Part shown: positions 22,940 through 34,099 of the stretch, piece after piece
Layout of the letters: each line of letters starts with the position of its first letter
Position numbering within the stretch: the stretch's first letter is position 1
DNA from: Protea cynaroides
Lineage: Eukaryota; Streptophyta; Magnoliopsida; Proteales; Proteaceae
Length of the DNA: 64,000 nt
Assembly: GCA_028583415.1 (NCBI GenBank)
Contig: CM053268.1
Span: forward strand, 16,855,923 to 16,919,922
Direction of reading: 5' to 3'
The notes under the pieces: model-generated
What the model saw: only the letters and a program-made list of their open reading frames with translations
Databases searched by the model: none
Told to the model about the DNA's origin: nothing
Made by a program: the position numbers and the translations under genes

Positions 22940-23521
22940 ATTCAAACCTGGTTGTGGAACAGTATTGAGCCGTCAATTTTATACACTGTTATGTTCGACA
23001 ACACTGCTAAAGCTATTTGGTCAGACTTACAAGAGACATATGGGCAAGATAAAAATGTCTATTGTATCTATAATCTTTATGAGAAAATGTTTACCTACTC
23101 TATTGGTGATAAATCATTAACTGAATACTGTGGAGGGTCCAAAGGCATTATTAAAGAAATATAGTTTGTTCAGCCCCTTACTTTTGATATAAACAAATAA
23201 AAAGCTCAACAGTTTGAGTTTTACGTTGCTAAGTTCTTGGTCGGTCTCTCATCTGATTATCAAGCTGTAAAGAGTCAGCTACTTGCATGTGCATCTATTC
23301 CTTCTCTAAGTAAGACCTTCTTTCGCCTTTAACGGGTCGTACCTCAGGTAAACTCACTTCCCAAGGACAATTCTGCACTTTTTGCTGGCTGTGGCCGAGA
23401 CTCCTCCTCTAGAGACCGTGATCCTCCTGGTCGAGGTAATGGTAGGATTACCTATGATAAATCGAACAAATATTGTACTCATTGTTACAAAACCAATCAT
23501 AATGTTGACACTTGTTGGGAG
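22940..23521 (+). pseudogene. Copia X: gag, second segment with zinc knuckle
   Basis: Resumes with I-Q-T-W-L-W-N-S-I-E-P-S-I-L-Y-T and N-L-Y-E-K-M-F-T, near-identical in layout to gag of copia Z. A TAG (about 23162) and a shift follow. The end holds the zinc knuckle C-T-H-C-Y-K-T-N-H-N-V-D-T-C-W, all four metal ligands present. It is interrupted immediately after by the hAT-type element at 23522. Confidence 0.87.
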
Positions 23522-24069
23522 CAAGGTTCAAATTCTTGAGTCTCGAGGGTGTCTTGACCCTCTGAGAAAACGAGATCTTGGAGATCTCGGCCCAAAAGCC
23601 TCGAAGGCTTAAAATTTGTGTTTCGATCCTAAAATGACCATTTTAAGGTTTGATACTCCAGGGAAACCCTATTTTAGCATATACAAACATATTTAAACCA
23701 TAAAAGTGTAAAAATAATCACACATGGTGGTTGTTTGGGTTTACACCCATATTTGGCAGTGTCGGTCTGAAGTTCAAACGTAAAATTAGGATAATATTGG
23801 CTATTCTACATAATGTTACACTACTAGAATATCAAAGAACACCAAATGAGCTAGTAAAATCATATTTTAGGAGAAGAGTAAACATAATAATACTTAATTA
23901 GTTAATTGTCATAGTAAAGAAAATCCAAAGTAGTTAAATAGATCATACAATCATAATTCATACATTATGTGGAGACCAGTTAAGAACTGGTCGAAAAATA
24001 TTGAGAAATGGTCGAGAATTGGTCGAAAATGTCGAGAAATGGTTGAAAATGTCGAGAAATGGTCGAGAC

Positions 24070-24178
24070 CATAGTTGTCAAGGCGACAAGGCGATCCAAG
24101 GTGTTTGAGGCCATCCTGGGCGCCTAGGCGACCAAGGCGTTCCCAGTGTATTTTTTTTTTATTTTTAAAATATTAATG

Positions 24179-24239
<61 letters not shown>

Positions 24240-25110
24240 AAGATTCTACATAAATAAACATTTAAGACATAGCTTAATTAATATAAGAAAACCAACAAAG
24301 AAACAAATAATTGAGTTAAGTAGGCAACACGTATTTATGACTAACATTTGCTTATTTCTAACAAATTTTACCGGAGCGTAACTCTTTTAATATACTTCGG
24401 ATTCAAGCAATCTCAAATTCATTGCAAAGCTAGTATAATCAGCTTTCCAACAAATCCTAGATTGCTTGAATCCGAGTTATAATGAAGGAGTTACACTTCG
24501 GTCAAACCTTGTTCGAAGTATACGAATGCTGTTCAAAGTCGTCTGAATGTAAATTATTTTTTGGGCATCAAAGCAAGAGATTATTTTGGCGCGCTCTTGG
24601 TTTTTAGTGATGCTTTACTATAATAAGATTTATGGAAGTTTTATATTTGGAAAAAAACCTAGCATTTTGAAGTTGAAAATCACCCCCGCACCCAAAAATA
24701 TGGTTTTTGTTCTTGAACTGGAGGGTTGACTTTTTATGCTTCTGGAATTTAAATTTTAAACTATTTCTATTGGATTCAAATAGGGGGTATTTGCTTATTT
24801 ATGAATAATATCTTAAGTAAATGAAAACATTTACTTAAATGATATTAGTCATAAATAAGTACTGTCTGATAAATGTTGTTCCTGTCTAGCTTAATAAATC
24901 CTGTGAAGCAAATTCAGAGATCAAAGGGAAAAAAAAACACATATAAGACCCAAGGCGACCGCCTAGGCATTCTGGGCGCCCAAGGAGTCCAAGGCGGCGC
25001 CTAGGCTACTCGACGCCCAGAGAGCCTGGGTGACTGCCTAGGCAACACTCATAAGGTGCCCAGGCCCTGGAATCACGCCTGGACGCCTAGGCGACGCCTT
25101 GACAACTATG
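24070..25110 (-). mobile_element. hAT MITE family M, copy A
   Basis: 1041 bp with perfect 16-bp inverted ends CATAGTTGTCAAGGCG and exact 8-bp flanks gtcgagac (24062-24069, 25111-25118). Related copies lie at 30476-31518 and 43247-44274 in the opposite orientation. No coding capacity. Ends are rich in ggcgcctagg palindromes; the centre is AT-rich and has conserved blocks such as 'tacttcggattcaagcaatc'. Confidence 0.92.
24179..24236. repeat. (TA)n microsatellite
   Basis: Uninterrupted ta repeat of about 57 bp inside MITE copy A. Confidence 0.95.
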
Positions 25111-25273
25111 GTCGAGACTGGTTGAGACCAGTCGAGATTAGTTGAGACCAGCTTGAGAAATGGTCAAGATGGTCGAGACACCGTATGGAGCCGAGATCTC
25201 GTCTCGAGCCCCTCGAGATCTTCAAGAAATTCGATCTTAAGATCTCGCCAAGATTTTGAACACTGGTTGGGAG

Positions 25274-25395
25274 AAACTTGGTCGTTCTGAATGGGCTGAT
25301 ACACTAGTCAACTCTGCTACAACAGGGGATTTATCTATCCCTACACAAACTTCTTCCCCATCGGCATCGACACCAACTTTTGTTCAATATGAAGC
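25274..25395 (+). pseudogene. Copia X: gag, third segment
   Basis: Continues directly from the zinc knuckle with E-K-L-G-R-S-E-W-A-D-T-L and ends F-V-Q-Y-E-A at the copia Y insertion. The frame resumes at 31926 with L-L-Q-R-V-Q-Q-L-E-A. Confidence 0.85.
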
Positions 25396-25576
25396 TGTTG
25401 GATCAGAAAGAATGAGTGAGAGCTATGATCTCCTCACTCCAATATCTTATTTGTAATGAAATATTGAAAAGTAGGATTACAATAATATCCCTAATGAAGT
25501 TTTTAGAAAAGTAATAACAGAAAATAACCACAAATTTCATAAATACCCTTAACTTAAATGGAAGACATTTACAACA
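25396..25576 (-). repeat. 3' LTR of copia Y
   Basis: 181 bp, closely similar to 31740-31920. A small number of differences suggests it is one of the younger insertions here. Confidence 0.9.
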
Positions 25577-25676
25577 CTCCCCCTCAATTTGGTGCATATA
25601 TATCAGTCATGCACAACTTGGATAATAATGGATGAAACAATTTCCTTGGTAGTCCTTTTGTAAAGATATCAGTCAC

Positions 25677-25907
25677 TTAATCACCTGACTGAACATATGG
25701 AACACAGATCTGTTCACTGTCCAATTTCTCCTTGATAAAGTGACAGTGTACTTCCACATGCTTGATCCTATCATACTGCACTGGATTGTGGGCAATGCTA
25801 ATTGTAGACTTATTGTCACAAAATAATCTCATAGGCTGGGAAATACTGATACCTAGATCATTGTGTAATCTCTGTAACCATAATAGCTCACATATCCCCT
25901 GAGCCAT
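25677..25907 (-). pseudogene. Copia Y: RNase H domain end
   Basis: Reads E-L-L-W-L-Q-R-L-H-N-D-L-G, L-F-C-D-N-K-S-T-I-S-I-A-H-N-P and R-I-K-H-V-E-V-H-C-H-F-I-K-E-K, the C-terminal RNase H block of plant copia polyproteins with the catalytic Asp of C-D-N-K kept. Confidence 0.88.
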
Positions 25908-26048
25908 AACTCTAAACTAGGCTTCTACACTAGAACAGACTCCCACATTCTACTTTTTGTTGCACCAAGTAGCCATGTTCCCTCCAATAAATGTACAATA
26001 TCCAGAGGTAGATTTTCTGTCCAGTTTGCATTAGTATAGGCATCAACC

Positions 26049-27104
26049 CTAAGATGACCCTGAGAAGAGAGTAGGATACCTTTGCCATTTTAGATAGTGA
26101 AATATCTTGAGGGCTGCATCCATATGTGAAGTATATGGGGCATGCATGAATTGACTTACCAAACTTATTGCAAAAACAATATTAGGTCGAGTATGAGCCA
26201 GGTATATCAACTTTCCAATTAGCCATTGATATTGTATTAGGATCAATTGGTGTCTTACAAGGCCGATACCTTAAGAGACCAGTCTTAGAGAGAAGATCAA
26301 GTATGTACTTTCGCTGAGACAAATAAATACCTCTGGCAGAGCGTGTTACATCAATCCCAAGAAAATATCTAAGTTTTCCTAGCTCTTTGACTTCAAACTC
26401 CTTTCTTGAGAAGGTCTTTAGTTGTCTAATCTCTTCATTGTCTCTACTGTAATCAGAATGTCATCTACATATATGATGAGAATTGTGATTTTTCCTTCCT
26501 TTTGTTTAATAGACAATGTGTGATCAGCATTACTTTGTTTGTAGCCCACTGAGGTCATAGCTTTGTGAAACCTTCCAAACCAAGCCCTAGGTGATTGCTT
26601 GAGCTCGTAGAGGGATCGTTTTAGTTTACACACTTTTCCTTCAGTGGCTGACGATGCAAATCCTGCCGGGACATTCATGTACACTTCCTCTGCTAGCTCT
26701 CTATGAAGGAATGCATTCTTGATGTCCAGCTATTGTAAGTCCCAATCATAATGTACTGCACAGGCCAGAATAACGCGAATAGTAGTCATTTTTGCCATAG
26801 GAGCAAAGGTCTCCTAATATTTGATTCCATAAGTCTGGGTGAATCCTCGGTCTATTAATCTGGCCTTGTATCTGTCTATAGTCCAGTCTTCTTTCTGCTT
26901 TACAAAGATCCGCTTGCACCCAATAGGTTTCTTCCCAGGTGGAAGGTTAACTAATTCCCATGTCTCACTTTTCCTTAGGGTAGTCATTTCCTCTACCATG
27001 ACTGCTTTCCATCTCGCATCTGCAGCTGCATTTGCATCCTGCCATTGTTTGGGAATAGACACAGAAGTTAAAGTAGAGACAAAAGCAAAATATGATGGAA
27101 ACAA
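26049..27104 (-). pseudogene. Copia Y: reverse transcriptase
   Basis: Three open pieces. 26814-27104 has E-E-M-T-T-L-R-K-S-E-T-W-E-L-V-N-L-P-P-G-K. 26418-26684 has L-K-R-S-L-Y-E-L-K-Q-S-P-R-A-W and an intact I-Y-V-D-D-I polymerase box (codons at 26460-26471). 26049-26246 has L-I-Y-L-A-H-T-R-P-N-I-V-F-A. Frameshifts between them make it non-functional although all key motifs remain. Confidence 0.9.
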
Positions 27105-27623
27105 TTATCTATAGGAAACATACTGAGATATAGGATACTGAGTATAGGACCTAAAGCCTTTGCGAAAAGCAATAGGTAAGTCTGGCTCAGAGGGAAGAAT
27201 ATACCAGATGGAAGGATCTCATTCTCTGAAACAGTTTTTGTATCCGGAGTTGGCGAAGGGATGTGTTTAGGTGCGTTGATGATGGTGGTTTTTCCCTGCT
27301 AGATTCTGGTACGACTATAGACTTGTTAGAGAGGTGGAGTATCGTCTGCTTTCTCTATGGCTTCTGGGCTGGTATTTTTTTCAGCAAAGGGTTCAAGAAA
27401 AGATGATGTGGGCTCAGCAGAAGGTGATGTGTTTTCCCCCTGAAATGGAAGGGGAAAGGTCATAGGTATGATAACAGACCATCTTCTTGAAGACTTGGCT
27501 CTCCCTGATGATGGGACACTGGGTAGTAGGAAAGGGTCTCATAGAAGAGGACATCCATGGAGATGAAAGTGCAGCGGGTGGGTGGGTGATAACATTTATA
27601 TTCTTTCTAGATTGGAGAATATC

Positions 27624-28400
27624 TCAAGAAAAGACAACGGAAACCTCGTGGATTAAGTTTTCCTGGGGATCTATGGTTGCGTACATAGCACACGCAGCCA
27701 AAGATCTTAGGAGGATATGTGAGGCATTACTGAGGAGAAGGGTTAAAGGTGAGTGATGATCAAGGATTGGGGTCAGGACGTGGTTGATAACTAATAAGGT
27801 AAGTTGCGGTAAGGATGGCATCACTTTAATATTGTGGTGGCACATTGCGAGCAAACATCAAAGCATTAGCCACCTCGAGTAGATGATGATACTTTCTTTC
27901 AGCCACCCCGTTCTGTGCAGGAGTATCAACACAACTGGTTTGGTGCAAAATAGCATTATCCGCTAGATAATGCTGAAATTCACCTTCAAGATATTTTCTG
28001 CCATTGTCACTATGTAGAATCTATATAGAAGCCTGAAATTAAGTCTTGATCATCTGGTGAAACTGACGAAAGCACTGAAAAACTTCATTTTTGTTATGCA
28101 AGAGATATACCCAAGTGGTTATAGAATAACAGTCTAAATGTAACAAACCAACAATGACCAGAAATGGAATTAGTTCTGGTTGGTTCCCAAACATTAGAAT
28201 GAACTAAATGAAAAAGAATACTGCTGCGTTTAAATGAAGGACTATACAAAGACCGAGTTTGCTTAGCTAGAATACAAGCTTCGCAAAAAAACTCGTTTTG
28301 TTTACATTTATTACTTAAAGAAGAAAAATGATTAGTTAAAACTTCAAAAGACGGATGCCCGAGATGCTGGTGCCACTGTTGAAGGTCAGAAGATGCTGAA
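27624..28400 (-). pseudogene. Copia Y: integrase
   Basis: The N-terminal zinc-binding part reads Q-H-L-G-H-P-S and F-C-E-A-C-I-L-A-K-Q-T-R (about 28200-28390), with His and Cys ligands in place. The catalytic core downstream is split by stops; H-S-D-N-G-R-K-Y-L-type and ..C-V-D-T-P-A-Q-N-G-V-A-E-R-K-type remnants lie near 27900-28020. 27105-27620 is the degraded linker. Confidence 0.75.
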
Positions 28401-28438
28401 TAAAGGTGATGTACTGGGTTTGGGTGAGCTGAAAATGA

Positions 28439-28915
28439 CTATGGGACGCCATCCTCAAGCAAATACAAACCACCTTGCATCCTACCATATCCAATCGTCT
28501 TTTCAGTGTCCAGATCTTGAAATAGACAATAAGAAGGAAAAAATGGAACTTTGCAGTTTAAAGCAGATGTAATACAACTGATAGACATGAGATTTATAGA
28601 GAATTTAGGGACATGGAAAACAGACTGCAAAGCTAAAGAACATGGAGAACAGACTGCAAAGTTAAAGGAATGCATTGAATGGAACATTTCCCTGATACAA
28701 AGGAGAGTCCCATCTGCTAGACGAACAATATTAATTTCAGAATTAAGAAAGTATTGATGGAATAAGCTATGGTTACCAATCATGTGGTCCGTGGCACCAG
28801 AGTCAATAATCCAAGGATTAGAGACCATCGACGCATAGTGCCCACTGAAACACATACTTAATCGAGCAAAATGAGAACCTGGAGTGGTAGAGGCAGAAGC
28901 AAGTGTAGATGTCAA
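28439..28915 (-). pseudogene. Copia Y: protease and pre-integrase
   Basis: Active site W-I-I-D-S-G-A-T-D-H-M is intact, unlike the D-S-R of copias X and Z. Then V-F-H-V-P-K-F-S-I-N-L-M-S-I-S and K-T-I-G-Y-G-R-M-Q-G-G-L-Y, the normal junction to integrase. Open for 158 codons. Confidence 0.9.
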
Positions 28916-29133
28916 TCTGGGAGGAGCAGTAGATGCTGGCTAGAGCAAACGAACGAGGGCTTAAAGAATGTGTTGATCTTGCGGTGGGACTGTGGGATCA
29001 GTAGTTGGATGAGATTTAGTCTGATGTGCCTGTGGGCCTTTGAAGTTCTTGGACTTTTGCATACCTTTTTCACGTCTTTTTGCCTTAAAGTTTATTGGTT
29101 GCCATGAAGTTTCCGGCATGTGGCTTTAGTATG

Positions 29134-29922
29134 CTAGGGTTTGTTACAATGCTCACATTTTACTGGATCTCTGGATGTAGTAGAGCTCTTGTATGGCTGA
29201 GTAATTGTCTGGGGAGCAAACCTGTCAGGGACAGAAGGTGATAACATAGTTGCTCTTTTTTGGTCTTCAAGTTGAACCATGGCATAAGCCTGCTCAAAAG
29301 TAGGATAAGGGTCCTTATTGGGTATCTGTGAGCGGATAGGGTCAAGCTCGACATTCAGTCCTGTCAAAAATGTATAGATTCTGTATTTTTCTTCCCGTTT
29401 CTTAAAAAAATGTACATCTTCATCACAATTGGCATGTATGGAATCATAAAAGTCGATGGCCTACTAATGACTCCTTAACTGAGTATAATATTGGGACACT
29501 ATTAACTCCTTTTGGGTGGTTCCTTGAATCTTTTTTTGCAGAGCATAAATTAATGCATCATTTCCAACCTTGGAATATGTGTCTTTGGCAAACTTCCAAA
29601 TCTGTGTAGCTGTATCCAATAATAAATGTCCCTCGGCTATGGCAGGTTGCTTGGAATTAAGTAGATATTGCATCACTAAGGAATTCTTAGCATTCCATTT
29701 GTCCAAAGATGTATCTTCAATAAGGGGTTTAGTCTTGGCTCCGGTGAGATAGCCAGGTAACCCCCAAACACTAATAAAGTGTTGTGTGGCCTGAGACCAC
29801 ATCATGTAGTTACCACCATCAAGTTTTGTGGTATTAGTTGGAATGGTGAGATTTTCCATTTTATAAAAATCTGTTCCAGCAAATGTTACATCAAATGCCA
29901 TTGCAATCACAAAGATAAACAA
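29134..29922 (-). pseudogene. Copia Y: gag
   Basis: Begins M-F-I-F-V-I-A-M-A-F-D; a downstream Met (M-E-N-L-T-I) gives a more typical start, followed by L-D-G-G-N-Y-M-M-W-S-Q-A. Then L-L-D-T-A-T-Q-I-W-K-F-A-K-D-T-Y. A stop near 29464 separates the second part (F-E-Q-A-Y-A-M-V-Q-L-E), which ends with the first half of a zinc knuckle V-K-C-E-H-C-N-K-P. Confidence 0.87.
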
Positions 29923-30475
29923 TCTCGATTTGGGAACTTAGTAAAACCCAAAAAATCGATAGTGATAATAAGCTGAAAAAAAAACATTATCGGGTAATGT
30001 GTCAGTTAACCATACCAGATCAATCGAACCTTGTGTGAAGAGGAATCAATCTCTTTTACAGAGATGTTGTGTATCAATCTTCGAGGAACAAGAGACATCT
30101 ATAGCAAGTTTCAATCTTCATATGTAGTCAGGGAAGAATGATGATGACTATTCGTATTATCTCTTCAAAAAACACATCCCATAAACAAGGGATACACGGA
30201 AACCGATAATAACAAATCCTTGGGGAGATGTATTAGTTCATAGCTAAGAGATTAAAAAGAATGAAAAAAAGGTTTAGGGAAGCTCATAGGAGATGGCGGT
30301 AGGTATTAGATACAAGGTAGGGAATTTCGGTAGGGTTAAGGTAAGGTATAAGGGTTGGCGGTAGGTTTAGGGTTGGTGGTAGGTTTAGGATTAGGTTTAG
30401 GGTTGGGTTTAGGGAGTTGCGATGGGTTTAGTGTGGCTGGCGGTAGGTTTTCTAGTGAGAAGATGGTGGCGGCAG
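29923..30475 (-). other. Copia Y leader with degenerate telomere-like repeats
   Basis: Untranslated leader. 30330-30430 is a G-rich tract of ggtagg and tttaggg units, with exact TTTAGGG at 30366, 30396 and 30408 (CCCTAAA in the element's own sense). More G-rich sequence follows at 31519-31739. Confidence 0.6.
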
Positions 30476-31518
30476 CATAGTTGTCAAGGTGTCTAGGCGT
30501 CACCTAAGCGTCCGGGCGATTTATATAGTCCTGGGAACCAGGGCGCCTTATGTACATGAGAAAGGCGGTCGCCCAAGGTGCCTGAGCGTCACCTCGCCTA
30601 GGGCGCTTTGGATGCCCAGATTGTTTGGGTGGCTGCCTTGTTTTCAATGTGTCTTTTTTTCCCTTCATTTTTCCTTGATCTCTGAATTTTCTTTACAAGA
30701 TTTATTAGGTCAGATAGGATTAACATTTATCAGACAGTACTTATTTATGACTAATATCATTTAATATGAAACATTTACTTAAGATATTATTCATAAATAA
30801 GCAAATACCCCCCCCCCCCAATTTGAATCCAATAAAAATAATCTAAAATTCAAATTACAGAAGGATAAAAAGTCAACCCTCCATTTCAAGAACAAAAATC
30901 GTATTTTTGGGTGCGTGGGTGATTTCAACTTCCAAATGCTAGGTTTTTTTTCAATTGTAAAAGTTCTATAAATCTTATTATAGTGAAGCATCACTAAAAA
31001 CCAAGAGCGTGCCAAAATAGTCTCTTGCTTGATGCCAAAAAAATAATTTACATTCAAATGACTTTAAATAGCATTCGCATATTTCAAATAAGGTTTAATT
31101 GGAGTGTAACTCTTTCATTATAACTCGGATTTAAGCAATAACGGATTTGTTGGAAAGCTGATTATGCTAGCTTTATAACGAATTCGAGATTGCTTGAATC
31201 CGAACTATATTAAAGGTGTTACGCTCTGGTCAAATTTGTTAGAAGTACATAAATGTTAGTCGTAAATACGTGTTGCCTACTTAACTATAGACATAAACCT
31301 AGGTGTCAGCATACACTAGTAAACGTTGGTCCACACTACAAATTAAATAATTTATGTCTTAAATGTTGATTATTTATGTAGAATGCTGCATATATATAAA
31401 TATTAATATAGCATTAATATTTTAAAAATAAAAAAAATACACTGGGAATGCCTTGGTCGCCTAGGCACCCAGGATGGCCCCGAACACCTTGGATCGCCTT
31501 GTCGCCTTGACAACTTTG
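30476..31518 (+). mobile_element. hAT MITE family M, copy B
   Basis: 1043 bp, ends CATAGTTGTCAAGG.. and ..CCTTGACAACTTTG, exact 8-bp flanks ggcggcag (30468-30475, 31519-31526). It sits in the leader of copia Y, so it is younger than Y. Confidence 0.92.
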
Positions 31519-31739
31519 GGCGGCAGCTCTTTAGAGGAAAGAAAAAAGGGCGGTAGGTCATTGTTTAGAGGAGAGATGAGGGCTGGCGGTAGGATTTGGA
31601 GGCTTAAAAGTGGTGTCGGCGGCAGGTAGTTGTGGTAAGGAGAAACAAGAGGATGAGGGTGGTGGTAAGAGAAGAAAGGGAAGAAGGGGTGGTGGTAGGG
31701 AGAAAGAGATGAAGGGGATCTAAGAAGGCTTTGATATCA

Positions 31740-31920
31740 TGTTGGATCAGAAAGAATGAGTGAGAGTTATGATTTCCTCACTCTAATATCTTATTTATAA
31801 GGAAATACTAAAAAGCAAGATTACAATAATATCCCTAATGAAGATAATATAAAAGAAATAACAGAAAATAATCACAAATTACATAAATACCCCTAACTTA
31901 AGTGGACGGCATTTACAACA
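31740..31920 (-). repeat. 5' LTR of copia Y
   Basis: 181 bp; next to the complement-strand primer site at 31727-31739. Confidence 0.9.
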
Positions 31921-33560
31921 AAGGCATTACTACAGAGGGTTCAACAACTTGAGGCCACTGGTTCATCATCTGCTGCCACCCTGGCTCATACAAGTATATC
32001 TGTTTTATTTTCTAGAGCATCTTCTACTCCTTGGATATTTGATTCTAGAGCTACCTGCCACATGATTAATAAGTCCTCTGCATTTTCTTTCGTCTCTGAC
32101 ACCCCAAACTTGTACTATTTACCTTGCTGATGGTTCCTCTATCATTGCCTCATAGCATGGGCAGGTATCTCTTACCCCATTCTTGTCATTGTCATTTGTG
32201 CTACATGTTTTTAGCTTCCCTATTAATTATGTCTATTAGCCAACTTACCAAATCCCTTAACTGTGTTGTTACCTTATTCCTTTCTTATTGTACTTTTCAG
32301 GATCTCAAGACCAGGGCAACTATTAGTGGCAGACGTGAGCATGCTGGCCCGTACTACTTGGAGCAGACTGAACCTTTCAATACCATTGCTACTACATCCA
32401 CTACCACTCCTTTGCAATGGCATCACCGGCTTGGTCACCTGTCTCTCTCTAAGTTGGAGGCCCTTTCCCTTGTTGCAAGTCTCTCTTTACTTTACAATGT
32501 GAGGCTTGTGAATTAGGGAAACATCACTGTTCTTCTTTTCCTACTAGCCCTACCCCTTGGCATTCTTTTCTATTTTCATTAGTACACTGATATTTGGGGT
32601 CCTTGTCGTATCCCCAGTAGACTTGGTTATTCTTATTTTGTTACATTTATGGACAATTATTTTAGGATGACCTGACTTTATTTAGTTAAGGATCGTTCTG
32701 AGTTTCTTAATATATTTAAGGGTTTTTATAAATAAATTTCTACTCAATTTGGTGAATCTATCAAAGTTCTACGTATTGATAATGTCCTTGAATATATTCA
32801 ATCTGCTGTTTCTGATTTTGGTTTTGCTAATGGTTTGCTTCATACGAGTTGTGTTTACACTCCCCAACAAAATGGGATTGTTGAACGTATGAATAGACTT
32901 CTCCTGGATACTGCTAGGTCTCTCATGTTTCATATGAATGTAGTTAAGTATTATTGGTGTGATGCTATTTTAACTGCTTGTTATCTTATTAATTGGGTGC
33001 CGTCTTTTGTCCTACATAATAAAGTCCCATTTCATCTACTTTATCCCATACCCCCTTATTCCATGTCTCCTCATGGGTACTTGGTTGTACTTGTTTTGTC
33101 CATATACTGCATTTTAAAGTGGATAAACTTTCTCCTCGTTCTCTCAAATGTATCTTCCTTAATACTCTCGTACTCAGAAGGGGTACAAATGCTTTGATCT
33201 AGTTACTAGGTGTCATTTTTGAGCGCTAATGTTATATTTTTTGAAGACAAACCTTACTATCCAGTTACGGTGTCTGATGTTATTCCCACCCACTTTGACC
33301 CTCCCTTACCTCTCATCCCCTCTCCGGATGATGATTCTGCCACACCATTTACCCCCCCCCCCCCCACGACCTTCTCCTACACCCTACCATTACAGGTTTA
33401 CGAACGTCACTCTTCGGCGGAATCAACTAATACTACGTCTCATGCCCTGCCTGCCACTACATCTAGCTTTGGCTCTAAGGTCACCATTGACCTTCCTATT
33501 GCCCTCCGAAAAAGGTACTTGTACTTGCACATAATGCTCCTTACTTACCTTTCCCATTGA
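31921..33560 (+). pseudogene. Copia X: gag end, protease and integrase
   Basis: L-L-Q-R-V-Q-Q-L-E-A, then protease start W-I-F-D-S-R-A-T-C-H-M at about 32032-32064 with D-S-R instead of D-S-G. Pre-integrase: M-S-I-S-Q-L-T-K-S-L-N-C and Q-W-H-H-R-L-G-H. Integrase core: D-I-W-G-P-C-R near 32590 and V-Y-T-P-Q-Q-N-G-I-V-E-R-M-N-R at about 32850-32900. Then W-C-D-A-I-L-T-A-C-Y. Multiple stops and shifts. A Pro/Ser/Thr-rich linker follows (33280-33500, with a run of 13 C). Confidence 0.87.
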
Positions 33561-33669
33561 GCATTTTGTTACTACTGACCATCTTCTCCCTTGTCATCGC
33601 AATCTTGTTTACTCTTTACCTACTACCCTTGTACCTTCTGCGGGAATTGGGATTGCCTATCTCTTGACC

Positions 33670-33921
33670 TATGGCTTTGATGTGTGACAATCGGGTTGCG
33701 ATCTACATTGCCAGCAATCCAGTGTTCTATGAACACATCAAACACATAGAAGTGGATTGCCATTTTGTCCATGATGTTATGAAAAAACTCGTTGTCACTC
33801 CATTTGTATCATCTTCGAATTAGCTCGCTGATATACTCACCAAACCGTTTTTTGGACCAGCATATCGTTTAAACTGTTACAAGCTTGGATTGGGTGATCT
33901 ACACTTCAGTTTGAGGGAGGG
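33670..33921 (+). pseudogene. Copia X: RNase H end
   Basis: M-C-D-N-R-V-A-I-Y-I-A-S-N-P-V-F, H-I-K-H-I-E-V-D-C-H-F-V and L-A-D-I-L-T-K-P-F-F-G-P, the close of a plant copia polyprotein. The whole reverse transcriptase between here and 33560 is missing. The polypurine tract gtttgagggaggg precedes the LTR. Confidence 0.85.
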
Positions 33922-34099
33922 TGCTACGATATCTCTAGCTCGATATTGCTGACAGTGATATCTGATTTACTTTCTTTATTGTCCTTTATTGTATTGCCTT
34001 AAACTGATATACTCACCAAACCATTTTTTGGACCAACATATCGTTTAAACTGTTACAAGCTTGGATTGGGTGATCTATACACTTCAGTTTGAGGGAGGG
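33828..34099 (+). repeat. 176-bp tandem duplication across polypurine tract and LTR start
   Basis: ctgatatactcaccaaacc at 33828 recurs at 34004. The unit covers the last RNase H codons, the polypurine tract and the first ~80 bp of the LTR (33922-34003), so copia X has two polypurine tracts. Confidence 0.88.

Larger units (their letters stand above)
23522..25265. mobile_element. Non-autonomous hAT-type element in the gag zinc-knuckle region
   Basis: Ends CAAGGTTCAAATTCTTGAG and (complement of the right end) CAGTGTTCAAAATCTTGG, with exact 8-bp flanks gttgggag at 23514-23521 and 25266-25273. An 8-bp duplication with C-A ends is diagnostic of hAT. Both ends are rich in ctcgag/gagatctcg. Internal sequence near 23720-23790 resembles the subterminal region of the hAT relic at 18150-18260. 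It contains a second hAT element at 24070-25110. Confidence 0.88.
25396..31920 (-). mobile_element. Copia Y: nearly full-length minus-strand element
   Basis: LTRs of 181 bp each at 25396-25576 and 31740-31920 (TGTTGGATCAG...TTTACAACA). Flanks gaagc/aaggc are a degraded 5-bp duplication; removing the element restores the copia X frame. The polypurine tract is the complement of ctccccctcaattt at 25577-25590. The primer site is the complement of ggctttgatatca at 31727-31739. All copia domains are present in the order gag, protease, integrase, reverse transcriptase, RNase H, with several frameshifts. The leader hosts MITE copy B. Confidence 0.92.

Noticed and set aside
24179..24236. CRISPR-like or satellite array among the many short repeats
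   Set aside because: Repeats are microsatellites, LTR minisatellites or transposon ends; no regular repeat-spacer structure exists.
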